A stretch of DNA of 64,000 nt from Candidula unifasciata. Its lineage: Eukaryota; Mollusca; Gastropoda; Stylommatophora; Geomitridae. The notes under the pieces are model-generated. The model had not been told where the DNA came from and did no database searches. It saw only the letters and a program-made list of their open reading frames with translations. Both the position numbers and the translations under genes were made by a program. Location of the stretch: NCBI GenBank assembly GCA_905116865.2, contig CAJHNH020000693.1, positions 180,093 through 244,092 of the forward strand. Reading direction: 5' to 3'. Of this stretch, positions 11,250-23,299 are shown in pieces. The stretch's first letter is position 1. Every line of letters begins with the position of its first letter.

Positions 11250-11375
11250 TTGGTTCCGCATGGCTAGTGCTGTCGCCACAGACTGGTCAGGTTAGGATGT
11301 ATAATTTCACTTGCCGACAGAAGAACGCCATAACCTTACCGGCGGTCTTCACATGAGAGCACTATGGTGTAACAG
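11250..11375 (-). mobile_element. SINE-like element N, copy 1 (partial)
   Basis: Shares GGCTAGTGCTGTCGCCACAG and GGTTAGGATGTATA with copies at 11789-11935 and 53396-53548. The putative tRNA-like part, at the right end on the minus strand, is degraded here. Confidence 0.55.
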
Positions 11376-11788
11376 CCCTGGTGTAACAACTATTACTGCT
11401 GCTGTTACTTTAAGTGGGTAAAGCAGTTACTGTGGACTTAAAGCTCTTTCAGTTAATAGTTTGCCCCCCCCCCCCCCTCCCCCCAAATTCACCGACAACT
11501 CTTTCCCTCATTGAAGTAGTTGGGAGAAAAAAAAAAACACTTGAAAAGCAAACGAACACAGGAAAAAAACACCATAATTAGGAAATGAACGCCATTGTAA
11601 ACAGCACAGCTTAAAATTCCAACACAGATGAAATAACTAAATCTAAATGAAAATAAATGAAAATCTATAAAATTTCAGCGTAACCATGCAATCGGAAAGT
11701 TTAACAATGCAATCATAAGTATGCGAAATGGTCAAATTTAATTATCAAATGGTTTACCCATTTACTTTTTTTTTTTTTATATTAAGGC

Positions 11789-11935
11789 AACATGGCTAGT
11801 GCTGTCACCACGACAGAGCAGATGAGGATATTATTTTAGTCCGGGGTAAAAAAAAAAATTTTTACGACTGCGGATTCGAACCCAGGTCTACCGCACATGA
11901 ACCCAGTGTTCTAACCATTCGACCAAGCAGCCACT
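11789..11935 (-). mobile_element. SINE-like element N, copy 2, with tRNA-like head
   Basis: Read on the minus strand from 11935, it has an A-box-like TGGTCGAATGGTTAGAAC and a B box GGTTCGAATCC with tRNA-like spacing, followed by an A/T tract and the N body ending in CACTAGCCATG. Acceptor and T-stem pairing are imperfect, so this is a tRNA-derived SINE head rather than a working tRNA gene. It lies inside the 1.94-kb insert. Confidence 0.6.
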
Positions 11936-12922
11936 TAATCGGAACAACGAAAATAGAACTCAACAATTAGACATGTGTCTTCTACTGTGTCGCGATTAAA
12001 ACACAATTTAAAACCGCAGGCAATTGTTTTCTCGTAGACAGATACTCCAGATATATTAATGAAATAGAAATCGCACGTGTCTAACACGGTTAATGTCGCA
12101 GTCACTGACTGTTTGCGCCGACGTCGAGATAGTCCTTGATTGCCCCCCCCCCCCCCCCCCCCCCCCCCAATCGAAGGTTGTTTGGAAAAAAAAAATAGAA
12201 ATCGTGTAATATGGTTATTGTGGCAAATATAGAGATAGTCTTGTTTGCTGTACCACTACCTACTCTATGTATTAGTATTAGAGAAGGCGTTGGCTGCACG
12301 TAACTCGCCGGCGAATGGTAAATACAGCGCATGCGCAATTACTAACGTGGCTATAATTAGAAATCACTAAAGTTATAAATATTAGTTGCGTATATTATTG
12401 CATAAATTGTGGTCACCTATCTCTAACAGTGACAGGTTGAATTTCAAACCACGACAGTTCAAAATCCGGTATCACAACAAACATATCCTGAAAATTTCAG
12501 CTAAATCGGTTCAGTAGTTTCCGAGTCTATAGGGGTGAAACAAACACACAAACATTGATTTTTATATATATAGAAAAACATCTTGTGCTATTTATCCTTG
12601 TCATTGAGAGTTATAAAAACAATTTTGAAAGAGGCGGGAGCCCAAAGACAACTTATCACAGACATCAGAAGGAGACAGTCATCATTTTTCGGCCATGTTA
12701 TGAGAAGAGGGAAAATAGAACATGATGTGACCACTGGAAAGATCTGTGGAAAAAGGGATAGAGGAAGACAACGAGAGGAGATGCTTGACAGTCTTGTTGC
12801 ATGGCATGGAGGTGTGTGGGCACCCGAACTAATACATGCTGCAGGAGATCGCAGATTATGGAGAGGCATGATCGCCCACGCCAGTCGGCAAGGCACTTGA
12901 TGATGATGATGATGAATTACCT

Positions 12923-13786
<864 letters not shown>

Positions 13787-13922
13787 CAGTCCCCACTAAA
13801 CCAATAACTTATTGCGGTAGACACAAGCTAATCTAATCTTAAACTTCCTTCCTAACAATTTGGCAGTTTCTAAAATCTTCCATCGTCATGTAGCTCTACA
13901 CATCCTCACTGGAATCCAGACA

Positions 13923-14228
13923 CTCCGAATGTCTACAGTGTGGACCCAGAGTGTCCTACACTCCGAATGTCTACAGTGGGGACCCAGAGTGTCCTACACT
14001 CCGAATGTCTACAGTGGGGGCCCAGAGTGTCCTACACTCCGAATGTCTACAGTGGGGACCCAGAGTGTCCTACACTCCGAATGTCTACAGTGGGGACCCA
14101 GAGTGTCCTACACTCCGAATGTCTACAGTGGGGACCCAGAGTGTCCTACACTCCGAATGTCTACAGTGGGGACCCAGAGTGTCCTACACTCCGAATGTCT
14201 ACAGTGGGGACCCAGAGTGTCCTACACT
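13923..14228. repeat. 38-bp minisatellite, 8 copies
   Basis: Units begin CTCCGAATGTCTACAGTGGG and end GAGTGTCCTACA. Because 38 is not a multiple of three, all frames cycle through the same peptides, and the apparent ORFs are by-products. Confidence 0.96.
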
Positions 14229-14880
14229 GGACAACCTAATATTCAAGTCATACTCGTTAGAAGCAGACTACCATCGTTAACTCCTTACCCACGCAGGACT
14301 GCAGGCTACATCAGACTGGTGTAGCCATTCAGGGTGCCCAAATTATAACTTCTTTTAAGACTGAACGAGTTATCTGGGATTGCCATTTAGGTTTATTGTC
14401 CGTATTTAGATTTTTTTTAAATCCTAGTTTCTCCAGCATTAAGACATCAGCCTGGAGTGAAGAAACGATACAGACTACCGTTGATCCACACAGCACTTTC
14501 CCTTCAGCACTTCTAAATGGCCCTGTACTAAATGCAAAACATGATCCGTTGAGACGGAAACCTACTAGGTCCACTCACTGAAGGGTTTATTTCTAACAGG
14601 GGGGAAATTTACTTGGGAATCTATACCATCGTCTGCAAAACATACAAAAAGACATGTATGCTGGAAACCGGTAGGAAGTTAGCCATTTGTTTTCGTGAAC
14701 ATCTTATGGATATTCACAATGCGGATTTCAAACTGTGAAATTCTTATCTTCATTTTAATAGTTCTAAACATCACAGCGAAATCGATATCTCAATTACTGC
14801 CAAAAATCTTGCTTCGGTGATTAAGCCGGCCGCCTCTCCTCGCAAAATAGCTTCATCCACAGTTTTGGGATTCTTAATTA
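14229..14880. other. Unassigned sequence
   Basis: An 81-codon minus-strand frame (14574-14329) shows no recognisable domain. Nothing else is seen. Confidence 0.35.
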
Positions 14881-15740
14881 TTATTTCAAATATTTAGGAT
14901 ATATGTTAAGTGACTTGGGTTGAAGACCCTAAATTATGTCTAGGATTGCCCAGACAACATCAGTCCTTGCCAAAAGCAGCAAATATTACGGAGATCCAAA
15001 AACATTTCATGCAAAACTAAGATTCGATTGCTCAGAGCACTAGCTATTAGGACATTTACATATGACTGTAAAACGTGGACCTGACTAACTGACTGATTTT
15101 CTGCCCCACCAGGACATCACACAAGCGATAAACACCCGATGACACAACGTGCCACCATGTGGATGAGGATCACCGTGGAGAGCTCCCAGAAACCGCGTTC
15201 AGCCATTAGGCCATATTTATGGCCCGGCTATATTGCGGCCCCTGGCATGACCCAGAGTAAGGCATCAAATAACGAAAAATGGCGTCCTAAAATGGACGGC
15301 AAGATATCAGTTGAAACGTGGATCTTAACAGCTGAACTGGAAAGAAAAATATAAGCATTAGAAATGCGATATTTCAAAAAATTCTTGGCGTATCATACAG
15401 AGACCACACTACAAACGAAGAGGTTTGCCATTTAATTATACAGCACAGTAACAACTATGAACCTCTTTTAACTATAGTAAAGAGTAGAGAAATGCAATGG
15501 TATGTAATAAGATCTAACAGCCTCCCAAAAACAATATTGCAGGGCTCAGTACAGGGAGAGAGGAGAAAAGGCAGACCAAGAAAGACCTGGTTACACAACC
15601 TGACTGACTGGACAGGCCTCAGGCATGCAACCATGAAGTCCATCGCAACTGACCGCTAAAAGTGGAGATAGCCGGTCAGACAGTCAACAGAAACTTATGA
15701 CCCAACGACAGTTGGTGTAACGGATGATGATGATGATAAA
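14881..15740 (+). mobile_element. RTE-like LINE copy G, interrupted by element E1
   Basis: Decayed post-RT region: FKYLGYMLSD near 14890, then the segment leading to the conserved 'YGCETWTL' motif, which is cut after AAACGTGGAC by element E1 (15082-15313). It resumes with LTAELERKI and LEMRYFKKFL. The Arg-rich end (ERRKGRPRKTWLHNLTDW) lies near 15560-15615. A (GAT)n tail at about 15723-15738 ends the copy. Several frameshifts and stops are present. Confidence 0.8.
15082..15313 (+). mobile_element. Short mobile element E, copy 1
   Basis: About 232 bp inserted in LINE G with near-identical flanks AAACGTGGACC (15071-15081) and AAACGTGGATC (15314-15324). The body matches E2 and E3: CCCCACCAGGACATCACACA near the left, TATATTGCGGCCCCTGGC near the right. 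It includes a potential hairpin GGCCATatttATGGCC. There is no protein-coding frame of note and no poly(A). Class unknown; the target duplication suggests retrotransposition by a LINE, inferred. Confidence 0.85.
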
Positions 15741-16735
15741 TCCTGAAGGGATCAGTATTCAGTACATCTATTTTTTACACACACATACACGTAGGCACAC
15801 ACACACACATATATATATATATTTCAAAACTTCTCAACTATTTTCTAGACGCCTTCCTATTTGCTTGACTCCGTAAAAGAATTGTCCATGTCCTCTTTTC
15901 CCACCAGAATACAATGACATATTTCTGGTTCCGTGTCAAACGTGCCTGCTTGTTTACAGGCTCTGCTGTCGTGTCAGGTGAGTTCTCTAGTCTCAATTTG
16001 TATTGTACTTAGTGATCCTTTGACAAAGACTTTGACCCAAACATTCGGTTGTATTTGTACGCGTCTGTTTCACCCTGAGCTTTCCAGTCACAGTTTATGT
16101 TGAGTTTAGAACTTACTGGCTAATTTAACACCCCCCCCCCCCCTCCCACCCCATATTTTTTTTACGGTGGCCTACAATTTAAAAAAAAAAAACAGCAGTA
16201 GTGGATAGCAAGGAAATAAGAGACTAGGTTCGACTAGCAGGAACATGGACCAGTGACACAGAAGACACCCTGTGCATAAAGACAAGCTAATACAACTTAA
16301 AGGCACCGGACGTTTTACTGGCCTACTGTGACGGAAGTGACGTTCTGAAGAGTATCTGCTACATGATGATGATGTTACGGAAGACACTGATGACGGATGC
16401 TGTGTTAAACTCGTTAACTGACGTCTCTTGTATTATTTCTCATTGTTTGTTTTTGTGCTTTTTGTTCACATGCCTTCTATTTTTGTATATGAAGATGTCT
16501 GAGCTTTCAGTATGCATGCCTTGTGCCAGAAATAATATTGCTACGATCAGTGTTTAATTAGGTGTAAAAGATCAGCACAGCCAAGTATAAGACGCCCGTG
16601 GACATTCTTGCAGTCTACTTAACCAGCAGAGGACTGGTACAGTTAACAGCCGGACATCGATAAACTGCACACAAAATAACACACCATCTAAAATACGATA
16701 TATGACAGGGGATACAAGATGTCCAGGTAACGCAA

Positions 16736-16736
<1 letters not shown>
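15741..16736. other. Unassigned sequence with short microsatellites
   Basis: Contains (CA)n/(TA)n at about 15797-15822 and a poly(C) run near 16131-16143. No gene is recognised. Confidence 0.4.

Positions 16737-16804
<68 letters not shown>
16737..16804. repeat. (TA)n microsatellite
   Basis: Uninterrupted TA repeat of about 68 bp. Confidence 0.98.
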
Positions 16805-16807
<3 letters not shown>

Positions 16808-16829
16808 GCATGAACAGTAAATCGGGCAT

Positions 16830-17400
16830 ACCAATAGGTGATCCGTCTCCTGCAGGAAACAGTCTTCAGGTGTAGATGCTTACTGTTTCTGTTGCACACC
16901 AATTATCTCGTCGTTCTCTTCCTGTCATAAGTCTCTCCTTGCCCGACCGACACCTCATTCTTCGTTCACATCTGCTCAGACGGGTCGTATTTTATATAAG
17001 TTCTTGTCGTCTATTAACTTTCGTTCATAAATGGTCTTCATGATGTCTCCGTTGTCCGGTACGAGTTTCCTGCGGGTATCGCTTTTGTAACCCGAAAGTC
17101 CACTCTTTCATTTTCTCGCGCTCATGCATGTCTCAGAAAGTATATCCACCAGTTCCTGTAATGCTGATGTGCTATTGCTAGGTATCCACATTTGTTCATT
17201 CTGAACCTCCCACAGTACGGAGAATCAGTCACTACAATTCCTCTGGTTACTCTATTTTATGTTCTCCATTTCAGAGCTGCAGTGATTGCCTCCACCTCCA
17301 TCCGCATGTTTGAAGTTGTAGGTTTAAAAAAAGCACCATTCTGTTCTGCCACGATCTTTTGCCGTCACTCTCGCTGAAAATCGCTAGCCAGATCTTTCAG
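16830..17400 (-). mobile_element. RNase H-bearing LINE relic (J2)
   Basis: On the minus strand near 17310-17270 a frame reads NMRMEVEAITAALKW, the RNase H motif around the catalytic Glu. VVTDS (catalytic Asp) follows near 17240. Further downstream is LVPDNGDIMKTIYERKL, paralleled by LVLDNGDILKTINERML in J1 (8560-9080). Frames are broken by stops. The right (5') part including RT is absent. Confidence 0.6.
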
Positions 17401-18050
17401 GCCTATGATCAGTCCAATCGGTGAACACTGATGTATCATCACAGTAACAAATACCTATGTCAGTGTACGCATGTCAAACAACGTAATCAATCATATACTG
17501 GTTGTTTCTAATTACAGTATAATATGACAACTCAAATAAAAATGCCGTAGAGCAGTTTCTTTCGTCTCGGCTCTTTTCTCACAAAGTTATCAGTTACGTC
17601 GTTATTATGATCCACACCACAAACGTGTTTCCCGCCTTGGCCTCGTTCTCACAAAGTTATCTGTCGTAATCCACACCAGCTTGACTTTAATGGACAGAAT
17701 CAAATCAGACCACACACGGGACTTTCTGTTCCAGTTGACTAGATATAAATGATCAGTAATGTCGGGACAATGGGGTTAAATGTTGATAGATAAAGATCAG
17801 TCAAATATTGAACTAAAGTAAATCGTTGTTGTCTGTTTATCCACATTTCAATTTACCTTAATCACATAGCTACGTAATTGTTTTCATTTGATTGAATATA
17901 ACAACTGCTGTACGGTTAATGTTGACGGGTAAAGACATTCAAGTTTTAGCTAAACATTCTAATATGTACGCGTTATCTTTCTTGTAACAATGTTGTGACT
18001 CCAATGTGCTAAATAAAAAGAGCCACATCTTTACAATTGCCAGCCCTTTT
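17401..18050. other. Unassigned sequence
   Basis: Contains a local imperfect duplication (TCTCACAAAGTTATC at about 17577 and 17650). No gene is recognised. Confidence 0.35.
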
Positions 18051-18065
18051 GTCTACTCTATTGTA

Positions 18066-18160
18066 GAAATCTATGGACTGAAGCAGAACCAGTGTCTCGG
18101 CAAGCTAGAGCGCTTAGCCATGAGGCTCATCAGCGAGTGCAACCAGGCTAACTAAAACGT
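18066..18160 (+). mobile_element. Possible post-RT fragment of a jockey/I-like LINE
   Basis: A short frame reading YGLKQNQCLGKLERLAMRLI resembles the 'LExLQNRAxRLI' segment that follows the RT domain in jockey/I-type LINEs. It is too short for a firm call. Confidence 0.35.
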
Positions 18161-18200
18161 TGTGCCCGACAACAGGCAGAAGCCAGCACTAGACACAATC

Positions 18201-18874
18201 GGTAACAGCCAAATACACTTACCGTTCTAGAAGAACCGCACACACAACCAGCAAGGGCACAATACTCTGACTAGCGCGGTTGTTTTCATGAAAGTGCCTG
18301 GTGATGTTGACATAACTCAGGCTGGCAACCACGTAGTTTACTCCAGCTTACCTAACGTCTGGTTGCGCCACCGAGCACGGCCGGTGCCACTCCGCCTTTT
18401 TTCATGTTTTTACATTCCTCATCTGTTTGTTCACTATTGTGATCGTATACCACGTAATACTCCACGACTGTATTATCATCTATGTCAATCCGTGTATGCA
18501 CGTGTGTATTGTGTGTATAGCATTTTTTCTCGCGGATCACTAAAGACTGCTGTATAGACGCAAGCGTGTTTACTTATGTGTTTGAGTGTGTCTGTGGCAG
18601 AAGCTGGCCTAAGTCGTCAGCCTTCAAGTTCAAGTGGAGTCCCAAGACGTTACCGCCAAGGCCCAAGTTGTCTCAAATCCCCAAGAATGCGTCCCATTCG
18701 AGTGCATTCATGTATCAAGTCGTGTGCAAGCCGTGTCAGGGACAATGACCACGAATTCAACTAGACAGTTATAAAACAAAAACAACAGCCAGACGCACAT
18801 CTTGTTTATTTTAATGATTTCTTCGTAGCAAAAGTTCAAATCTGACGCCAACTTCAAACTTACTTAACCAGAAG
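18201..18874. other. Unassigned sequence
   Basis: Short open frames only, with no recognisable similarity. Confidence 0.35.
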
Positions 18875-18892
18875 AAAGATAAAGATAAATCA

Positions 18893-20464
18893 CTGAGCAG
18901 CAGTTGAATGGAAATGGGAGGACTTTGTCATTTGCTGATGACATTTTGATTTATCGACGAGGGCGTGATAGACAGGAGATCGCCAGCACTATGCACAAAG
19001 AACTCGATCGAATTGCCGCCTGGTGTGATGGTTCCAATGCCCATGTCAATCCTTCGAAGGCATCAGTGTCATGGTTCTCTTTGAACAATCACATTGTCAA
19101 GTCGGACTTACCAGAAGTGAATATGCGTGATAATGTATTGATCAGAACCAACGTTATGACTTTTCTCGGGGTGAGGTTCGATCGCAGCTTGTCATTCAGG
19201 AACACGTTGACCATGTGATAACAAAGCACGCAAAGGTCTATCTGCAATGAGGATTATGGCTGCTTCCAACATTGAGCAAAGACTACTAATACTTCTATTC
19301 TACGGTCTGGTCCTTTCCCCCATTGAATACGCTCTGGCCATCCTCACTGTCAGTGCTACCCAGATTGAACGACTCGAAAAGGTGCAAAATGAAGCCATGC
19401 GCATTATTTTGGGATGTACAAGAGACACATCCTGTGGAGCAATGAGGTATCTACTTGACTTTCCAACAATGAACCAAAGGATCAGGATGTGGAGGGCTCG
19501 GGCATATCTCAAAATATGTGCTGATAAGAAACACCCACTGCATCAAGCGCTTTTTAGTGAAAAGGGCGACAGACTGAAGAGGGGGAAATCGTGGCTAGGT
19601 CGGGCAGAAGATGTTATTAGGCAAATATGCAGCCTAACCGACATCATACCTGGTGCAGAATGGATATCTGTGCCTCAGACATTTTCCTGTATTGTCACAC
19701 TCAACAGGCGATGTAGAGAAGAGAATCCTGTTGCTGTTAATGCAGAGGTCAACGCTCTCATCGGTGAAAATTCAGACGAAGCAGATGCAATAATCTATAC
19801 AGACGGATCCGTTATACGCCAAAGAAGAAGCGCATGGGCATTTACAGCACGCTCAGCGGGCAGAACAGTCAACGAAGCCAACGGCGCCTTCTCCATGACA
19901 ACCAGCAGCATGACGATGGAGGTGATGGCAGTGACACAAGCGCTTGCCTGGCTTGAAACACAAAAATACACCCGCGTGTGTATACTCAGTGATTCAATGA
20001 GTATGATCCGGAGGGTTCAGGCAGGTTCAGTGCGAAGACAATGGCTTGAATCATTACAGAAGTCCACTGTCCGTGGAGTCACCTTTATTTTTGTTCCGGG
20101 ACACGCAGGCGTCGATGGAAATGAAAGAGCTGACAGGTTGGCTGGATCCGCTATCACTACCGACGGTCAGCCTATGGATCATGCTGATATTATCAATGCC
20201 CTCAGAGAAATGGGAAGGATAGACGACTTTGGTGGCAGTGAATCCACATCACTCGCCAGAATGGCAGACTTGGGAATTAAGATCGGCACAGCAAAAAACG
20301 AGACGCACACCAGCTACGCCAGAAGACTTGTTAATCAACATAGAACTGGTACTATTAGCCATCGGACGTTGGGGTTCATACTGAGGGTAGGATCTGAGCA
20401 CCTATGGACATGTCCGGAGTGCAATGAGGATAACCCAACTAACTAACTAACTAACTAACTAACC

Positions 20465-20495
<31 letters not shown>
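18893..20495 (+). mobile_element. RNase H-bearing LINE, clean 5'-truncated insertion (C1)
   Basis: Begins just before the RT motif C (LSFADDILIY, about 18925-18954) and continues through the RT C-terminus. After a double frameshift near 19200-19225 it enters a 399-codon frame carrying an RNase H domain with its four acidic signatures: YTDGS (about 19797), MEVMA (about 19917), LSDSM (about 19984) and GNERADRLA (about 20119). A Cys segment (CPECNEDN) near the end matches copy C2. It is flanked by an identical 18-bp AAAGATAAAGATAAATCA (18875-18892 and 20496-20513), a target duplication. The 3' end is an (AACT)n tail. The RNase H places it near the I/LOA/R1 groups (inference). It is dead by truncation but young. 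Confidence 0.92.
20432..20495. repeat. (AACT)n tail of LINE C1
   Basis: Tetranucleotide repeat with one variant unit, forming the 3' terminus of C1 directly against the right target duplication. Confidence 0.93.
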
Positions 20496-20805
20496 AAAGA
20501 TAAAGATAAATCAAAAAATGGCGAAAATATAAAACATGAAATACCACTGCGAAAAATTTGCTGAATTATATCAACGCGGAAGAAGTCGAGTATGAAAGCT
20601 TGATAAATCGAATTGATCTTATCCTGTTTTAAATGAACCTTTTCAAATTTGCCACTGATCACCTAGCAGTGGCAGTGTCTAGCGGCGAAGAACGAGTCGT
20701 ACAAACATTCAAACAGAACCCCTAGTCAAGCAAGTCATTAATTACGAGACTTAAGTAGCACTCGAGTCTAGATCAAGGGACTTGAGTTCCAACCACTGGT
20801 GTGTC

Positions 20806-21805
20806 AGTACGTGTGTGTGTGAGTACGTGTGTGTGTGAGTACGTGTGTGTGTGAGTACGTGTGTGTGTCAGTACGTGTGTGTGTCAGTACGTGTGTGTGT
20901 GAGTACGTGTGTGTGTGTGAGTACATGTGTGTGTGAGTACGTGTGTGTGTGAGTATGTATGTGTGTGAGTATGTATGTGTGTCAGTACGTGTGTGTGTCA
21001 GTACGTGTTTGTGTGAGTACGTGTGTGTGTGTCAGTACGTGTGTGTGTGTCAGTACGTGTGTGTGTGTCAGTGCGTGTGTGTGTGTCAGTGCATGTGTGT
21101 GTGTCAGTACGTGTTTGTGTGAGTACGTGTGTGTGTGTCAGTACGTGTGTGTGTAAGTACGTGTGTGTGTGAGTACGTGTGTGTGTCAGTACGTGTGTGT
21201 GAGAGTACGTGTGTGTGTGAGTACGTGTCTGTGTCAGTACGTGTGTGTGTGAGTACGTGTGTGTGTCAGTACGTGTGTGTGTCAGTACGTGTTTGTGTGA
21301 GTACGTGTGTGTCAGTACGTGTTTGTGTGAGTACGTGTGTGTGTGAGCACTTGTGTGTGTGAGTACGTGTGTGTGTGAGTACGTGTGTGTGTGAGTACGT
21401 GTGTGTGTGAGTACATGTGTGTGTGTAAGTACGTGTGTGTGTCAGTACGTGTGTGTGTGAGTACATGTGTGTGTGTAAGTACGTGTGTGTGTCAGTACGT
21501 GTGTGTGTCAGTACGTGTGTGTGAGAGTACGTGTGTGTGTGAGTACGTGTGTGTGTCAGTACGTGTGTGTGTCAGTACGTGTGTGTGTCAGTACGTGTGT
21601 GTGTCAGTACGTGTGTGTGTCAGTACGTGTGTGTGTCAGTACGTGTGTGTGTCAGTACGTGTGTGTGTCAGTACGTGTTTGTGTGAGTACGTGTGTGTCA
21701 GTACGTGTGTGTGTAAGTACGTGTGTGTGTGTGAGTACTTGTGTGTGTGAGTACGTGTGTGTGTGTGAGTACGTGTGTGTGTGAGTACATGTGTGTGTGT
21801 GAGTC
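20806..21805. repeat. GT-rich minisatellite (about 12-16-bp units, 1 kb)
   Basis: About 70 units alternating GTGTGTGT with AGTACGT or CAGTACGT. Lengths vary by GT slippage. Cys-Val-Ser open frames on both strands come from the repeat. Confidence 0.97.
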
Positions 21806-22590
21806 TAGATATAAGCTACTAGTTTACAAAGGATGCCATCAGCAGAAGAAAGTAAACCCACACAAACAACCTGATCTCAACTGACGCCTACTGTTTCTAT
21901 TAAATCCCAGGGCTCAGGATCATTAAGCCTATCCCTACCTCCCCCACCCCCTACTTTTTGTTGAGGAGGGGGCCATTTTAACCAACTTCTCATGGAAACA
22001 AGGCAGCTGAGGTACCTTGGTGGGGCTGCTGCATGGGAGGACTGAGCACACATGGGAATGCGCAATGTGCCGTGGCGTCGATTGTGACAACATTTACAAA
22101 ATCATAATCCATACAATCTATTGCCTGCCCTATATATTATTCCGTTTTACTTCTCGTATCTGTATCTCATCTCCATGTTCATTTACACCAATCTCTATTT
22201 CTGCGAAATGACTTTCTAGTTACATTATCTACAGGTTTTCCTTTATCTTCTTATCTTTATTTCTTGATTCGCTACATTGTGTTCAGTTTTCCCTATGGCA
22301 CAGATAGTGTTGATTACACATTACCACCCTTTGTGTTCCGTTATATGTCATATAGGGCTGGCCTTCGATTTCCCCATTCCACTCTTTTGCAACAACTCTC
22401 TCGATTTCTGACATGGAGCGATGTGTTTTTTGAAGGGTTTGAATGAATCCTATGATGTGTGCTGACACCCATTTTTTAAGAGAATAACACAGGGACAGTG
22501 GTCGCTGCCATGATTACCTAGTATATACTAACTACAGTGAGGACAAAGTGCAGGTGAAACTCAAGCCATGTCAAGCACACTGTCTTCTAC
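21806..22590. other. Unassigned sequence
   Basis: No gene recognised. A roughly 35-bp local duplication around GATAGGCCATCCTGGTGATT lies just right, at about 22594-22665, separated by (CTT)n. Confidence 0.35.
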
Positions 22591-23125
22591 ATCTGGCAGA
22601 TAGGCCATCCTGGTGATTCTTCTTCTTCTTCTGGCTGATAGGCCATCCTGGTGATTCTTCCATCGTTTAGGCAGACTAGGTCCATTTCCACCATGGCATC
22701 CTCCAAATCCTCCCCTTGTCTGTTTGTTGAACTATTGCCCCATAGGCAACTTTAAGCGTTGAAGTCGCCACAGAAAACTATATTCTTTTCTGTTTGCATT
22801 ATTTCTTAAAGGCACATCTACTTGTCTCTGCTTACTTTATCGTTACATGCGTAGACATTAACCAGCATGAAAGATTGTGTCCTCACTTATTGTAATAGCT
22901 TGTAACTGGAGGCTGGTATCTTGGCATTTAGACATGTCCACTTCATGGGCTTCGAGATTATCTCTGACTAGAATAGCCTGTCCCCAATGTAGCTTGTTCT
23001 AAAACGTATGAGATCCTGTGAGTTTCAGTGTATTGTCACCTAGGAGTGTTTCTTGCAGAGCAGCCACGTCAGCACCATATACTAATTTGTCCAGTAAAGA
23101 ATTCGAACATTCTTTCGACCTATCC
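22590..23125 (-). mobile_element. Apurinic-type endonuclease relic of a jockey/I-like LINE
   Basis: On the minus strand, frames read ADVAALQETLL (near 23070), GQAILVRDNLEAH (near 22980) and FCGDFNA with LVCLNDGRITR (near 22780-22640). Together these are the APE-type endonuclease signature of non-LTR elements, including the catalytic GDFN. Multiple stops and frameshifts make it non-functional. Its 3' partner domains are not contiguous with it. Confidence 0.6.
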
Positions 23126-23299
23126 TTTCAGAATTTAGTAGTGATTTTATGGCCCCAGCACGTTTTACTTTCTGATTATGTTTGCGGCGCGATGGTTGTT
23201 TTCTGCGCTTGCTCTTTTTAATGTGGGACAATAGTTTTGTGGGAAAGTCTAAGCTGACGCTCTAACCACTATTACATATAAATAGCAATCTGCAATGCT

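Larger units (their letters stand above)
10633..12573. mobile_element. 1.94-kb insert of unknown class inside LINE A2
   Basis: Boundaries are defined by comparing A2 with uninterrupted A1. The left end starts CTAGCTGTACCCGGCC and contains a GCCAC/GTGGC hairpin (about 10649-10666). The right end is TCGGTTCAGTAGTTTCCGAG followed by an AT-rich ATTTTTATATATATAG. At most one base is duplicated at the insertion point. Inside are four related units of about 90-120 bp sharing CACGTGTCTAA and AGATAGTC (near 10672-10770, 10800-10905, 12055-12175, 12180-12265), poly(C) tracts at 11463 and 12144, and two SINE-like N copies. No coding frame is seen. The lack of an ordinary target duplication argues against simple LINE or TIR transposition; I cannot name the class. 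Confidence 0.75.
9867..12914 (+). mobile_element. RTE-like LINE copy A2, interrupted by a 1.94-kb insert
   Basis: 5'-truncated A-family LINE. The RT domain is open from about 9877 to 10632: IDYTKAFDCV (about 10044-10073), GVRQGCVLSP (about 10216-10245), YADD (10339-10350) and FKYLGTWITSDG. It is cut by an unrelated insert (10633-12573) and resumes at ACATCTTGTGC, where A1 reads ACATCTTATGT. Relative to A1 about 150 bp is missing after the insert. The 3' end is (GAT)n at about 12898-12914. AATTACCT occurs at both flanks (9859-9866 and 12915-12922), a likely 8-bp target duplication. Lineage A3 and A1 share the same 3' end. It lies in the presumed intron of the minus-strand host gene. Confidence 0.85.

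Noticed and set aside
11870..11935. Functional tRNA gene on the minus strand
   Set aside because: A and B boxes are present but acceptor, anticodon and T stems do not pair properly, and the sequence continues into a SINE body.
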